From: Paenibacillus sonchi
Lineage (GTDB): Bacteria > Bacillota > Bacilli > Paenibacillales > Paenibacillaceae
Direction of reading: 5' to 3'
DNA: 64,000 nt
Assembly (NCBI RefSeq): GCF_016772475.1
Contig: NZ_CP068595.1
Span: 992,001-1,056,000 of the forward strand
The position numbers were made by a program, and so were the translations under genes. Below the pieces are notes generated by a model. That model was given only the letters and a program-made list of their open reading frames with translations. It made no database searches and was not told the DNA's origin. Positions 9,601-20,363 of this stretch are shown piece by piece. How positions within the stretch are numbered: position 1 is the first letter of the stretch; each line of letters starts with the position of its first letter.

Positions 9601-10658
9601 CAATTGCGGATATAGCCCTCTGTCTGCTGCGCTGCACCCTGGAAGTGCCAGGAATCCCCGCGCAAGTTAACGGGAGTTCCGTTCAACATAAACTGCGGAC
9701 CTTCACACCAGAATTCCCGGAAGCCGAACGTTTCGGTGCGGCGGTCGAGAATTTCCCCTCCTGCCCGCAGCTCAAGCTCCAGTTCATACAGATTAGGAGT
9801 TTCGGGACTCCACAGCCTGGCGTCCGGCCACGGCAATACAAACCGGGCTTCCTGCCACTCCCTGTTGCCCGCGTTCTCGCATAATTGCCGGCCGTCTCTT
9901 GCCTGCAGAGGTACGGCTTCTGCGCCAGCTTCTGCTTCAAGCACCGGCAACGTCCCTGGTTTCCGGTCTTTTACCTTAAGGAACACCTGCAGCGGTTCCC
10001 CATACGCGCTGCCGGATTCCGTACCAATAAGCGCGTCCACCTCCAGAAGGCCTTGGCGGAAAAAGGTGCGGATCGTAATATCCTCCAGCGTTACAAGCGG
10101 ATAGCTTTCGAGGAATACATCCTGCCAGATTCCCCTTGCGATTCTGCCGAACCAGGAGCCTGCAAGCCCCGTAATCTTCCTGTCCCCGGAGGGCAGCACC
10201 GTTTGATCAAAGCTTCCGCAGACCACATGCAGGTGCTGCTCCTCACCCGGCTTCACCCGTGAGCTGATATCCAGCCGCAAGGGCAGATACCCGTCCTCCC
10301 AGACGGCGATCCGCTCGCGGTCCAGATAAACCGCCGCCTTCTGCATAATCCCATCGAACCGCAGGATAATCCGCTGCCCCAGCATAGCCTCAGGCACCTG
10401 GAAGGACCGGTGCAGCACACCAGCCTCCGCCGCATCCCATTCCCTTGGATAGCCGTATACATCAAAGGGCATGAAGCCATACTCTGCGACCTCTCCGAAC
10501 TTTTTGCCTGATGGCTGCGGATAGCCATGGCGCCAGCTGGAAGGAACCTGTACCTTGCGTGCCTCATACACCAGCCTTTCCGGAAGAGTCCGGTTGAGGG
10601 GCTGGCCGTAAAGCGGCATGAAATCCCATTCACCGTTCAAACATATCGATGTGCGCAT
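6630..10658 (-). CDS. Very long GH2 family beta-glycosidase, frame broken three times
   Basis: Reads as one 1,343-residue protein if three single-base gaps are filled: a G6 run at 8517-8522, a C4 run (GGGG on the plus strand at 8203-8206) and an A5 run (T5 at 6981-6985). The first 715 or so residues are a GH2 enzyme: sugar-binding jelly roll (LNGEWDFMPLYG), immunoglobulin-like domain, and a barrel with acid/base Glu in SVQNEMRW (about residue 435) and nucleophile Glu in FGEHGG (about residue 505). The C-terminal half holds two glutamine-amidotransferase-like segments (LLIVGSK...FVQQGGRLLLLEQ and VRSGSPAEALLRKL...SRVLVLPAE) and a final beta-sandwich. The start is the ATG preceded by AGAGGAGTG. 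No signal peptide. Substrate unknown; beta-galactoside or beta-glucuronide are options. Confidence 0.82.
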
Positions 10659-10663
10659 TCTGT

Positions 10664-11341
10664 TCACTCCTCTTTTTTGCCTGCGGGGGCGGCTACGTTT
10701 AGCACCATAGTGAGCTTTTTCCAAATTTCCTGGTCAGGCAGCGCATCCCCCCACTTGATAAAATGCGGCTCCATAACTTCCCCCCAATGCTCCGGCCTGA
10801 GATTCGTTGTCAGCTTGCCGGAATACGGCACGGGTTCCACCGTCGCGGGCAGCTCGGAATAGAAGAACAGCAAATTCTCATGAAGCCCGATGATTCCATA
10901 CTTGTCCCCGTCTCCAGGACGCTCCTCCTGATACTGATAATGGTAATAGACATAGCTTGAAACCTGCTCCGGCTTCAAAACAGCCACCCTTCCAAAGGGT
11001 GTTCTTTCCCCTTGGCTGCGCTTCCAATACTCCCTGGAAACAGGCTGCTGATAATGAAAAATATCCATCATGGGCACCCACCATCTCGGCTTTTCCCCGC
11101 CCGGCCAGACCTTGAGCAGTTCCCCGTTATCCGCCAACAGCTTCTCCGGTTCATGCAGCTCTCCGCCGCATTCATAATAAAGGAACAGCTCTTTGCCGCC
11201 CTTAAATATGCTGAGCCGGGTTACGTCCAGCAATTCCATACGTTCATTCAATTGTGGAAGCCGAGAGGGAAAAAGGACTCCGGAACTCCGCCTTCCCTGC
11301 ACTCGCCCCTGTATAAACAGCGCTGCATAAGCACCCTCCAA
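10664..11341 (-). CDS. L-rhamnose mutarotase-like protein (tentative)
   Basis: About 225 residues, ending five bases before the GH2 start codon, so the two are translationally coupled. Segments FPSRLPQLNERMELLDVTR, LSIFKGGKELFLYYEC and RWWVPMMDIF resemble the WPELLEAL, NYSIFL..LF.Y.E and WW..M patterns of the L-rhamnose mutarotase family, which interconverts sugar anomers. The protein is about twice the usual length; the C-terminal half (VSSYVYYHYQYQEE and on) is unrecognised. The start is uncertain: the long frame uses TTG at 11341, while an ATG in another frame just downstream has the better GGAGGG site and encodes only 26 codons. A start at the ATG at 11239 would cut the domain. Confidence 0.45.
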   Translation of the reverse strand: MEGAYAALFIQGRVQGRRSSGVLFPSRLPQLNERMELLDVTRLSIFKGGKELFLYYECGGELHEPEKLLADNGELLKVWPGGEKPRWWVPMMDIFHYQQPVSREYWKRSQGERTPFGRVAVLKPEQVSSYVYYHYQYQEERPGDGDKYGIIGLHENLLFFYSELPATVEPVPYSGKLTTNLRPEHWGEVMEPHFIKWGDALPDQEIWKKLTMVLNVAAPAGKKEE

Positions 11342-11425
11342 CTTTGTGTCATCTACCTCTTCAGATTAGCGCATCCGGCCGGCCTGTTCCTTGACGATCA
11401 GGCCCTTATTTAGCATAATAACGAC

Positions 11426-12292
11426 ATGACAAATAAACTTTTTGCACGGGATTTGGGACTGGAGCCCGGCTTTACTTTCCGAATTCAGAAATGCCCGCTT
11501 ACCCATGACTATTATGTTCACTCCCATGACTTCTCGGAGCTGGTGGTTATTCTGGAGGGGAGTGCGATTCATATCATCGAAGGAAGGGAGTATCCCGTTT
11601 CTGCGGGACAGGTATTTTTTATTCACAGCGATATCTCCCACGGCTACAAAAATGTGCAGAATATTCAATACGTCAATGTAATGTTCCATCCCGATCAGCT
11701 GCTGCAGCTGCCTGAGCTGAAGCTCCTGCCGGGATTTCAGGCCTTATTCTATCTGGAGCCGTTCTTCCGCAAAGAGATGTTCTTCAAAGGGATGCTCTCG
11801 CTGGAGCCAAGGCAGCTGGATGAGGTGAACCTTTTGCTGGACCGGATTCTGGAGGAGCATGACCGGCAGTCGGACGGGTACCGGCTGATGATCCGCACCT
11901 ATTTCACGGCGCTCGTCGGCACCCTGTCACGGTATTACCGGCAGAATGGCGGCGGGACGGAGAACAAGGCGCTGCGGATCGGAGAGGCGATTACCTATAT
12001 TGAGGAGCATTTTTTGCAGCCTGTCTCTTTGCAGGATCTGGCCGATCTGGCCTATATGTCGAGGCGCCAGTTCCTCCGCGTGTTCACCCGGAATTATCAC
12101 ACGACGCCCATGGATTACATCATCCGCAAACGGCTGGACTACTCCTGCACACTGCTGCGCAATCCGGAGCTGTCCATCTCCCAAGTGGCCATGGATAGCG
12201 GATTCCGGGACCATAATTACTATTCCAGACAATTCAAAAAAGTGTTCCTCTGCACACCTTCCGAATACCGGACACATAAGGCCGGGCTGTGA
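11426..12292 (+). CDS. AraC family transcriptional regulator with cupin sensor domain
   Basis: 288 residues. The N-terminal part (about 20-110) is an AraC-type cupin, with HSHDFSELVVILEG and FFIHSDISHGY marking the sugar-binding pocket. The C-terminal 100 residues hold two helix-turn-helix units (VSLQDLADLAYMSRRQFLRVF and SISQVAMDSGF.DHNYYSRQFKK). It is transcribed divergently from the mutarotase/GH2/GH94 set, 84 bp away, and is most likely its sugar-responsive activator, similar in layout to RhaS/MelR. Effector unknown. Confidence 0.92.
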   Translation: MTNKLFARDLGLEPGFTFRIQKCPLTHDYYVHSHDFSELVVILEGSAIHIIEGREYPVSAGQVFFIHSDISHGYKNVQNIQYVNVMFHPDQLLQLPELKLLPGFQALFYLEPFFRKEMFFKGMLSLEPRQLDEVNLLLDRILEEHDRQSDGYRLMIRTYFTALVGTLSRYYRQNGGGTENKALRIGEAITYIEEHFLQPVSLQDLADLAYMSRRQFLRVFTRNYHTTPMDYIIRKRLDYSCTLLRNPELSISQVAMDSGFRDHNYYSRQFKKVFLCTPSEYRTHKAGL

Positions 12293-12790
12293 CGTGACGG
12301 CAGGCTGGAACTAGAGCCATAAGTGGATTTGAAGGCTGCTGCTGAAGAAAAAGTTCGGGTAAAATAACAGAGCATAAGTTGCTGAACGAGAGAACGCGCA
12401 ATCGCTTGAAGACACATCACGCTTACGGATGGACAGTCCCCGCCCCGCTGCTTATCAAGCGCACACTATTGCACATGGCCCAATCCATCCGGGGAATCCG
12501 GACTTAACAATCGCTGGATTTCCCGGTACTGCCCCGGCAACTTCCCTGCAGGGACGTATCAACGGTATTTTTGCCGTTGTTTCACGGCTAGCTGACATGC
12601 TGGGGCTTAAAATGTTAAGGGACAAATCCGCTTAGCTCTGTATGAAGCTCTATGCTGCCCAAAAAACCTTTTTTTGAACTCATTGAAGCCAGATGACAAT
12701 ATGTCGTCTATGAACAAGACTTGCTAATCTCTGCGGACTCTGGCATTCTTCATAATGGAAACATTTGAGCAATCAGGAGGGTACGATGTT
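12293..12790. other. Intergenic stretch without a supported gene
   Basis: About 500 bp between the AraC regulator and the deacetylase. A 68-codon open frame at 12429-12635 lacks a ribosome binding site and any recognisable sequence. The promoter of the deacetylase must lie here, but I cannot point to clear -35/-10 boxes. Confidence 0.5.
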
Positions 12791-13591
12791 ATGAAAATCA
12801 AACTTAATCTTTTCCCTGGCGGCGTTGCGAAAGCGCTCACACTAAGCTGGGATGACGGCAGAATCTATGACAGACAGCTGGTCGCGGTCCTGAACCGGCA
12901 TGGCTTGAAGGGCTCTTTTCATTTAAATTCGGGATTCTTTGGTAAGGACAGCTATATTACCAGGGAAGAAGCGGCCTCCCTTTATAAAGGGCATGAAATT
13001 TCCGCGCATACCTGCACTCATCCCTTTCTTTCCATGACCCCCCGTGAAGGCATTGCCGAAGAGGTTCTGAAGGACCGCGAGCACCTGGAGCAAATCGCCG
13101 GGTATCCCGTTAGGGGCATGTCCTATCCGTTCGGCGATTACAATGACGGGGTGCTGAGCATCCTTCCTGCGCTGGGAATCGAATATTCACGGACTGTACA
13201 GTCCCACGGCAGCTTCACCCTGCCGGACAACCTGCTGGCCTGGCATCCTACCTGCCATCACCGTGATATGCTGGCGCTTGGACAGCAATTCCTGGAGGAG
13301 AAGCCTAAATACCCACGAATGCAGCTCCTGTATGTCTGGGGGCACAGCTATGAATTCAACGACAACAATAACTGGGAGGAATTAGAGCAGTTTGCCGCCA
13401 TGATGGGCGGCCATGAAGATATCTGGTATGCCACCAATATCGAGATTGTTGACTATCTGTCCGCTGTCCGGGGATTGCGCTTCTCCGCTTCCCGGTCCAC
13501 CGTCTATAATCCGTCAGCAGTGGATGTATGGATCACGGCAGAGGATCAAGTCCGCCAGATCCCTTCAGGCGCTACCGTGAATTTGGATTAA
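12791..13591 (+). CDS. Polysaccharide deacetylase family protein (NodB domain)
   Basis: 266 residues, a compact carbohydrate esterase family 4 fold without signal peptide. The metal and catalytic motifs are present: SWDDG (motif 1, catalytic base and metal Asp) near residue 19, HTCTHPFLS (motif 2, metal histidines), and the SYPFGDYN motif 3. Family members remove N- or O-acetyl groups from sugars such as GlcNAc polymers; a cytoplasmic member near GH2 and GH94 genes may act on imported oligosaccharides. I chose the ATG at 12791 because AGGAGG is ten bases upstream; the in-frame ATG at 12755 has no site. Confidence 0.88.
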   Translation: MKIKLNLFPGGVAKALTLSWDDGRIYDRQLVAVLNRHGLKGSFHLNSGFFGKDSYITREEAASLYKGHEISAHTCTHPFLSMTPREGIAEEVLKDREHLEQIAGYPVRGMSYPFGDYNDGVLSILPALGIEYSRTVQSHGSFTLPDNLLAWHPTCHHRDMLALGQQFLEEKPKYPRMQLLYVWGHSYEFNDNNNWEELEQFAAMMGGHEDIWYATNIEIVDYLSAVRGLRFSASRSTVYNPSAVDVWITAEDQVRQIPSGATVNLD

Positions 13592-13844
13592 ACACTGAGA
13601 GCACTTGAGCGCCCAATTGTTGTACTGTCTGCAGGTTTCCCTCCTGTTTACAGGCAATGAGGGCACACATTGCTGTATAACTGTGCAGGATTCCTGCCTT
13701 ATGATACGAACAGAATCCGCAATGTTGTATTATGAGCAGAATCGCCAACATCCCCTACTGTTTAGATTGGTGGGAAGCATCGGGCTTACTTATGTTTGAT
13801 TTTGAGTGATCCGTCCTCTATACCTCTTCCCAATTTCATACCAC

Positions 13845-13894
13845 AAAAAAACCGATTCCCCCTGCATCCTGACGGCAGGAGAAATCGGGTTTTG
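13845..13894. terminator. Bidirectional terminator between deacetylase and PEP-utiliser-like gene
   Basis: A 14-bp stem (CCGATTCCCCCTGC / GCAGGAGAAATCGG, two mismatches) is flanked by A7 on one side and GTTTT on the other. The T7 on the minus strand makes it strongest for the gene at 13989-15044. Confidence 0.75.
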
Positions 13895-13988
13895 CCTTTA
13901 TGCAGGGCTTCAGCACTGACCTGCAGGAGCAACGAGTGTTGCTGAACGATCCGTTCGGACGGGTATCACACGGACGAACGCGGGACGG

Positions 13989-15044
13989 TTACAGCCTTCC
14001 TCCGGCGGCTGTATCCGCATGATCCTGCCGGGCGATCCACGTCAGGCAGGCTGCCCGCAGCAGCGCCTCGGTCCGCTGGCCCGCGCTGCAAAAGATCCCG
14101 CTAAGGCCGATCCGGTACAGATCGGCCAGCGCGTACGCCGCCGGTGCCCCCGCGGCGAGCAGTGCCGCCGCCGGCTTCACGCTGCGCGCGGCGGCCAGGA
14201 TCTCCGCCGCCGCCTGGGCGAAGCCTCCGGCGGCGTCCTCCGGCGCGGCTTCGCCCGCCGCGCCGTCCAGCACCAGGAAATCGGCGATGCGCGCGATTTC
14301 CCCGGCGGCGGCGCGCTCCACATCGGGCAGGATCACCGCCCCGATGCGGCACGCCGCCGCGTAAGCGTGGCCGAGGGTCTGCTCGGCCACGCCCTCGATG
14401 AATTCGCGCTGCGCCGCGAATTCGGCTGCGCTGGCGGGATACGGCGCCAGCAGGTCCACGCGGCAGTCGCCGCCCAGGCGCTGGCGCTCCGCGACCGCCG
14501 CGAACAGCGCTTCAAGCTGCGCATCCTGCAGCGCAGCCAGCCTGGCCGGCTGATCGGCCAGCTCCGGCATGAAGGGCAGCATGACGGCGGCCCAGAGACC
14601 GTCCGCCGAATCCAGGAGCGCGGCAGCCGATGCGCGCAGCCGGTAGTAGATCCGCTGCAGAATCCGCTCCTCCTGCGCCGCAGTCTCGCTGAACAGCCAG
14701 CTGGCATAGAGCCCGTTCACCTCAGGGGCAAGCAGCCATTCGCCGCTGCGGATCAGACAGGGGCCTGCCGGCATGGCTCCGGCATCCTCCCGCAGGGCCG
14801 GCCGCTCCTCGCGCCCATCCCGCAGCACCAGGAAAGCCGGACGTTCTCCCGGACGTCTGACATAAGCACGGTTCAGCGGCTCCCTTATACTTGCGCGTTC
14901 CCCTTCAGCAAGAAACTCCGCAGCCGCAGAAGCCACTGTCGCCGACTGGCTCATCTCCACCCCAATGGTCCGGTCCCCGGCAAGATACTTGAACGGGCGC
15001 TCATTCTTATTCCGGTTTTGATCCTGCTCACGTTCACCCTTCAT
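13989..15044 (-). CDS. PEP-utilising-enzyme-like TIM barrel protein, probably catalytically dead
   Basis: 351 residues, strikingly rich in alanine and far more GC-rich than its neighbours. The second half follows the pattern of the C-terminal barrel of pyruvate phosphate dikinase and PTS enzyme I: VNGLYASWLF, DLLAPYPASAAEFAAQREFI, CRIGAVILPDVERAAAGEIA, ADFLVLDGA and IGLSGIFCSAG. The phosphohistidine domain and ATP-grasp are absent. The catalytic cysteine that normally sits in a GICGE-type motif is replaced by an alanine-rich stretch (LLAAGAPAAY). The product may therefore be a non-catalytic relative. The start at 15044 has AAGGTGG upstream; a longer frame to 15113 has none. No partner gene is adjacent. 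Confidence 0.55.
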   Translation of the reverse strand: MKGEREQDQNRNKNERPFKYLAGDRTIGVEMSQSATVASAAAEFLAEGERASIREPLNRAYVRRPGERPAFLVLRDGREERPALREDAGAMPAGPCLIRSGEWLLAPEVNGLYASWLFSETAAQEERILQRIYYRLRASAAALLDSADGLWAAVMLPFMPELADQPARLAALQDAQLEALFAAVAERQRLGGDCRVDLLAPYPASAAEFAAQREFIEGVAEQTLGHAYAAACRIGAVILPDVERAAAGEIARIADFLVLDGAAGEAAPEDAAGGFAQAAAEILAAARSVKPAAALLAAGAPAAYALADLYRIGLSGIFCSAGQRTEALLRAACLTWIARQDHADTAAGGRL

Positions 15045-15278
15045 CTCCGCACCCACCTTTTTTAGCTTTGGATTACTGCCGGTGATCTCTTGGCTTGATG
15101 CTGCCGCCGGCATGGGATTACACTCATCTTATAAATACGGGAACCTTAAGCAAAATATGCAAGCGTTACCAATTAATCAGGGGCACCAAATCAGGAGAAC
15201 AATGACGTTCTGCCGCCGCTCCCCCTTTTTAGGCATATGCTTACAGGGCAAGTGATATGAGTTAGTATTGCAGATAAG

Positions 15279-15346
15279 CAAAAAGGCCGCTGTGCAAATA
15301 CGCCGCTCTTCTTCCGGTGAACGGTTGCGTATGTGGACAGTGGCCT
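15279..15346 (-). terminator. Long hairpin terminator after metY
   Basis: On the minus strand AGGCCACTGT pairs with ACAGCGGCCT, with an inner ATACGC/GCGTAT stem, followed by TTTTTGC. It lies about 105 bp beyond the metY stop. Confidence 0.65.
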
Positions 15347-15450
15347 GTATAATGTGCTGAACCCCAATCACCTGATGGGCACTGAGAACCCGGCTTTGTA
15401 AAAAAAACGGGAATACCAAACGTAATCCTGTATGCTGTATATCTGTTTAA

Positions 15451-17366
<1,916 letters not shown>

Positions 17367-17702
17367 TCATGAACGGCGGACCATGGCAGCCATCTGACGC
17401 CCCTTCTTACGGCTGAACAACCTGAGATACCGCTTCCGGGTAGACAGCACCTCCGCCGATGCGCTCAGTGTCTCCTTCACCTCGCCGAGCACCGCCCGGG
17501 TCTCCTTGACCGACTGCTTCATCCGCCCAAGCTCCGACCTCACTCCGTCACTCCGCAGCTTCGCCGACTCCACCGTCTCCTGCATATTCGCTTTGAGCTC
17601 CTCGACCGGAGCCTTCAGCCCGTCCACCGACTGCTTCACCCCGTCCAGCGACTGCTTCAGCCCATCGATGCTGCTCTTGAATTCCTTCAACGGATTGCCC
17701 AT
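17367..17702 (-). CDS. Small coiled-coil protein of unknown function
   Basis: 111 residues, almost entirely helical. Residues 5-45 show a near-repeat of seven residues (IDGLKQS, LDGVKQS, VDGLKAP, VEELKAN), followed by a second heptad region (MKQSVKETRAVLGEVKETL). The C-terminal 25 residues are strongly basic (RKRYLRLFSRKKGR). There is no signal peptide or membrane helix. TAGGAGGGG precedes the ATG, which supports translation. A structural or nucleoid/membrane-edge role is possible but not shown. Confidence 0.7.
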   Translation of the reverse strand: MGNPLKEFKSSIDGLKQSLDGVKQSVDGLKAPVEELKANMQETVESAKLRSDGVRSELGRMKQSVKETRAVLGEVKETLSASAEVLSTRKRYLRLFSRKKGRQMAAMVRRS

Positions 17703-17881
17703 ATCGTCCCCTCCTAAGCCCTCTTTCTCTATATTACCCAGAATGGAGGGGGCGGGATTCAGCAGTATCAGTGCTTACATTGTTAGGGTGGGTAGCCAAA
17801 GGAAGCATGTTTCAGATATTGAAAGATTAAGGGTCACGATGATACTATATAGAACGTAAATAAATGAATTGGAGGGAAATG

Positions 17882-18685
17882 ATGGACGCTAAAGCGAAAA
17901 AAATATTAAACAAAACGTTTTGGTCTGCGCAGGGATGGAAGCCTGCTGGGACAAGACTACCTTTTGCAGGAGAAGAGTTTGAATATGCTAAAAGCAAAGG
18001 GGTGATGTTCGATCCTGTGACGATGACACATGATGAGTGTGTGTCGAGAATTCGTTATTTGCTAGAGCATGAGGTTACGAAGGACAGGGTAGCTGCTGCC
18101 TTTTTACATAGCTTATCAACAAGAAAAGTACATCTGAGAAGTGGGTTATCCAGCTATGCATTAACCAGCAATCTTACCCAGCATAAATATAGTGACAAGC
18201 TTTTGGAGCGTGCTAGCTACAGCCATTGCTTCTATTGTAACGATCATAAATTAATGACTCATGAAGAATGGAATAATGCCGATATTAATATTTTGAATTT
18301 TGAACGAGTAAAATGGGGTGGTGTTCGCTTAAATTGGCTCCTCTATTGCTGGATGGATATAGAACTACTAGCGAAGGAGGAACCGGTAGAGGTGACATCT
18401 GAGGATGTCCAGATTCTCAAAAATTTACTGGCAGAGGTGGATGCCTGCGCTGAGACTGATTCCGCACGTAAATTAGAGAAGCGTTGGAAGGATGTATTAT
18501 CCTCCAACCAGTACGAACGAGATGTTATGATGGAGATATGGGGTTATGCAGGTATATTAGCTTCTGAGGAACGACTTGGACCTGAACGCGGCAGAGGGAC
18601 GGACTTTGTATCCGTAGATACATGGCTTGGCATAGATCGTTATGCGGAAGAGAAGGTAGAGTATTATTTTGGAACTTATTTATAG
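17882..18685 (+). CDS. Hypothetical protein, AT-rich orphan with CxxC motif
   Basis: 267 residues from the ATG at 17882, six bases after GGAGGG; ATGs at 17864 and 17879 are less well placed. I do not recognise a family. Visible features are a tryptophan-rich N-terminus (FWSAQGWKP), a CFYCNDH segment that could bind a metal, and a mostly helical, acidic C-terminal half. Base composition is clearly more AT-rich than in flanking genes, and a transposase fragment lies 60 bp downstream, which suggests acquisition by transfer. Confidence 0.65.
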   Translation: MDAKAKKILNKTFWSAQGWKPAGTRLPFAGEEFEYAKSKGVMFDPVTMTHDECVSRIRYLLEHEVTKDRVAAAFLHSLSTRKVHLRSGLSSYALTSNLTQHKYSDKLLERASYSHCFYCNDHKLMTHEEWNNADINILNFERVKWGGVRLNWLLYCWMDIELLAKEEPVEVTSEDVQILKNLLAEVDACAETDSARKLEKRWKDVLSSNQYERDVMMEIWGYAGILASEERLGPERGRGTDFVSVDTWLGIDRYAEEKVEYYFGTYL

Positions 18686-18748
18686 CAAGAAGAATTGAAT
18701 GGGACACTTTGGATTCTCGTATGTAGGTCTTGAAATTCGAGTTGACCC

Positions 18749-18931
18749 GTGTTCATTATGGACGATTCTATGTTTGAACGAAATCGGAGCAAAGCTGTAG
18801 AACTGCTCGCTCGTTTCAAGGATCACGCGACAGGGGCTTATTATAAAGGGTTTGGTATGCTGACCTTGGGCTGGGCGGATAGCTATATGTTTCTCCCTTT
18901 GGACTTCGCCTTACTGAGTTCCGTGAATGCC
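18749..18931 (+). pseudogene. Transposase fragment (IS4-like DDE family)
   Basis: About 61 codons (FIMDDSMFERNRSKAVELLA, then KGFGMLTLGWADS, FLPLDFALLSS) match the central part of IS4/IS1380-type transposases around the first catalytic aspartate. A stop codon lies just upstream in frame and homology ends near 18931, so both ends are missing. It marks an old insertion between the AT-rich orphan and the aroB remnant. Confidence 0.7.
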
Positions 18932-19052
18932 GGACTCCGGCATGAATCCGGGAATAGACAAGCGCTCCTGTGGGTACAAACGCCGGAAGGAAGCCTGACT
19001 CTGGCTTCTGCGGTTCAACCATCCACATTCGTTTGGCTCGTATCGTCTAAAA

Positions 19053-20036
19053 TCACCGGATTGCGCGTAACTCTTCCAGCAGCTCCATCACCTCTGACTC
19101 CTCTACCGGAACGGAATACGAGCCGTCAGCAAAACGCTTCATCGCCCCAATGCCGTCCTGGAAGACGAAGCGGATGCGGCCGCTGCGCACTTTTTTGTCG
19201 TGTACATCTTATCGAGGAGCACCCGGTTTGTAATATAATCTGGAATCTCTGTCGGCAGACCCGCCTATTTCAGCAGAGCCGCTACACGACCAGCCTCTTC
19301 CTCCGTCATATATCCGTACTTCGCCCCCAGTCTCGCCTGGATAACAAGCCCCACAGCAATGGCTTCGCCATGAAGAAGTTGGTATCCACTTAGCGCCTCA
19401 AGCGCCCTGCCGGCGGTATGCCCCAGATTCAGAATCTGCCGCAGATTATGCTCATGCTCATCCTGCTCCACCACTGCATATTTGATCCGGCAATTCGTGA
19501 GCGCAAGTTGCTCGCACACCCCGGCATCCAAGATCAGCTCCCCTTCTTCCGTAATAATTCTGTCCATGTTCGCTTCTAAGTAGCTGAAGAATTGCTCATC
19601 GCTCATACAGGCGTGCTTAATGGTCTCGGCCAGACCGCTTCTGAATTCACGGGCCGGAAGTGTGCGCCAAGCAGCCAAGTCGATGTATACTTTACGGGGC
19701 TGGTGGAATACGCCGATCAGGTTGGTGGCAACAGGGTTGTTCACGCCTGTTTTGCCGCCAACGGAGGCGTCCGCTGCTGCCAGCAGGGTGGTGGCATAGT
19801 TCAGAGAAGGCACTCCCGGCCGAAGGTCCCTGCCACAAAACCCGCCAGATCCGTCACCGCTCCGCCGCCTACCGCAATGATACAACAGTCTCTGCCGTAG
19901 GCATGGCTTAACAATTGATCCTCCAGCAGCGCCTTGGTCTCACGGGTCTTCGAGCTCTCCCCCGCCGGAAAAGAGAATAAGTCCGCCTGGAATCCCTCAC
20001 GCCGCAGCAGCTCCAGTAAAGAGCGCAGGGTAACTG
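19053..20036 (-). pseudogene. aroB: 3-dehydroquinate synthase remnant
   Basis: Recognisable AroB segments run through three frames: IIAVGGGAVTDLAGF, GVPSLNYATTLL, ASVGGKTGVNNP, NLIGVFHQP, LNLGHTAGRALE and LHGEAIAVGL, then AGLPTEIPDYI and FVFQDGIGAMKRF. Two frame breaks are fixed by adding one base (CCC at 19815-19817, T6 at 19191-19196). A TAG at 19265-19267 interrupts LLK-AGLP, where other AroB proteins often have Q, K or R. The first 50 or so residues are missing: similarity stops abruptly at about 20036, next to a copy of the TGGAAAAAGT-type repeat. AroB makes dehydroquinate in the shikimate pathway; this is probably a decayed second copy. Confidence 0.8.
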
Positions 20037-20363
20037 ACCCAATTAGTGGTACTTTTCCCACTTAACCCGCTAACGAAATCCCGGGAAGATACGCGCTCAT
20101 CTATACCCGCTTCTTGACGCTATCCGTGTAGCCCGCATCCGGCGAATTCAAAGATTTTTACCTCTCACTCACCATATCCCCCGTATCCGCCACTTTCAAA
20201 AGCACCTTACCCCGCATTCTCCACACGCGCTTACGTTCACCAAACGTTATCTGCTAATTCTCGCACACAAAAGGCCCCAGCCGCAAACGGCGGGGGTCTG
20301 AGTGAGACAATTGTCCCTCTTTATGCTGACAGGTACGATTGTTATGACCATTCAAAGCCGACT
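20037..20363. other. Intergenic stretch downstream of the GntR gene
   Basis: About 330 bp. It holds one repeat copy (AAGTGGGAAAAGTACC on the minus strand, near 20040-20062) and the terminator at 20269-20297. No gene is visible. Confidence 0.5.
20269..20297 (-). terminator. Terminator of the glucosaminate-type operon
   Basis: Minus strand: ACCCCCGCCG-TTTG-CGGCTGGGGCC then TTTT, about 70 bp beyond the GntR gene stop, the last gene of the operon. Confidence 0.65.

Noticed and set aside
12429..12635. 68-codon open frame after the AraC regulator
   Set aside because: No ribosome binding site, no recognisable sequence, proline-rich composition typical of a chance frame.
14019..15065. 348-codon plus-strand frame opposite the PEP-utiliser-like gene
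   Set aside because: Antisense shadow produced by the very high GC content; the minus-strand gene has the start signal and family similarity.
15177..15419. 80-codon minus-strand open frame downstream of metY
   Set aside because: It runs through the long terminator hairpin and lacks a ribosome binding site.
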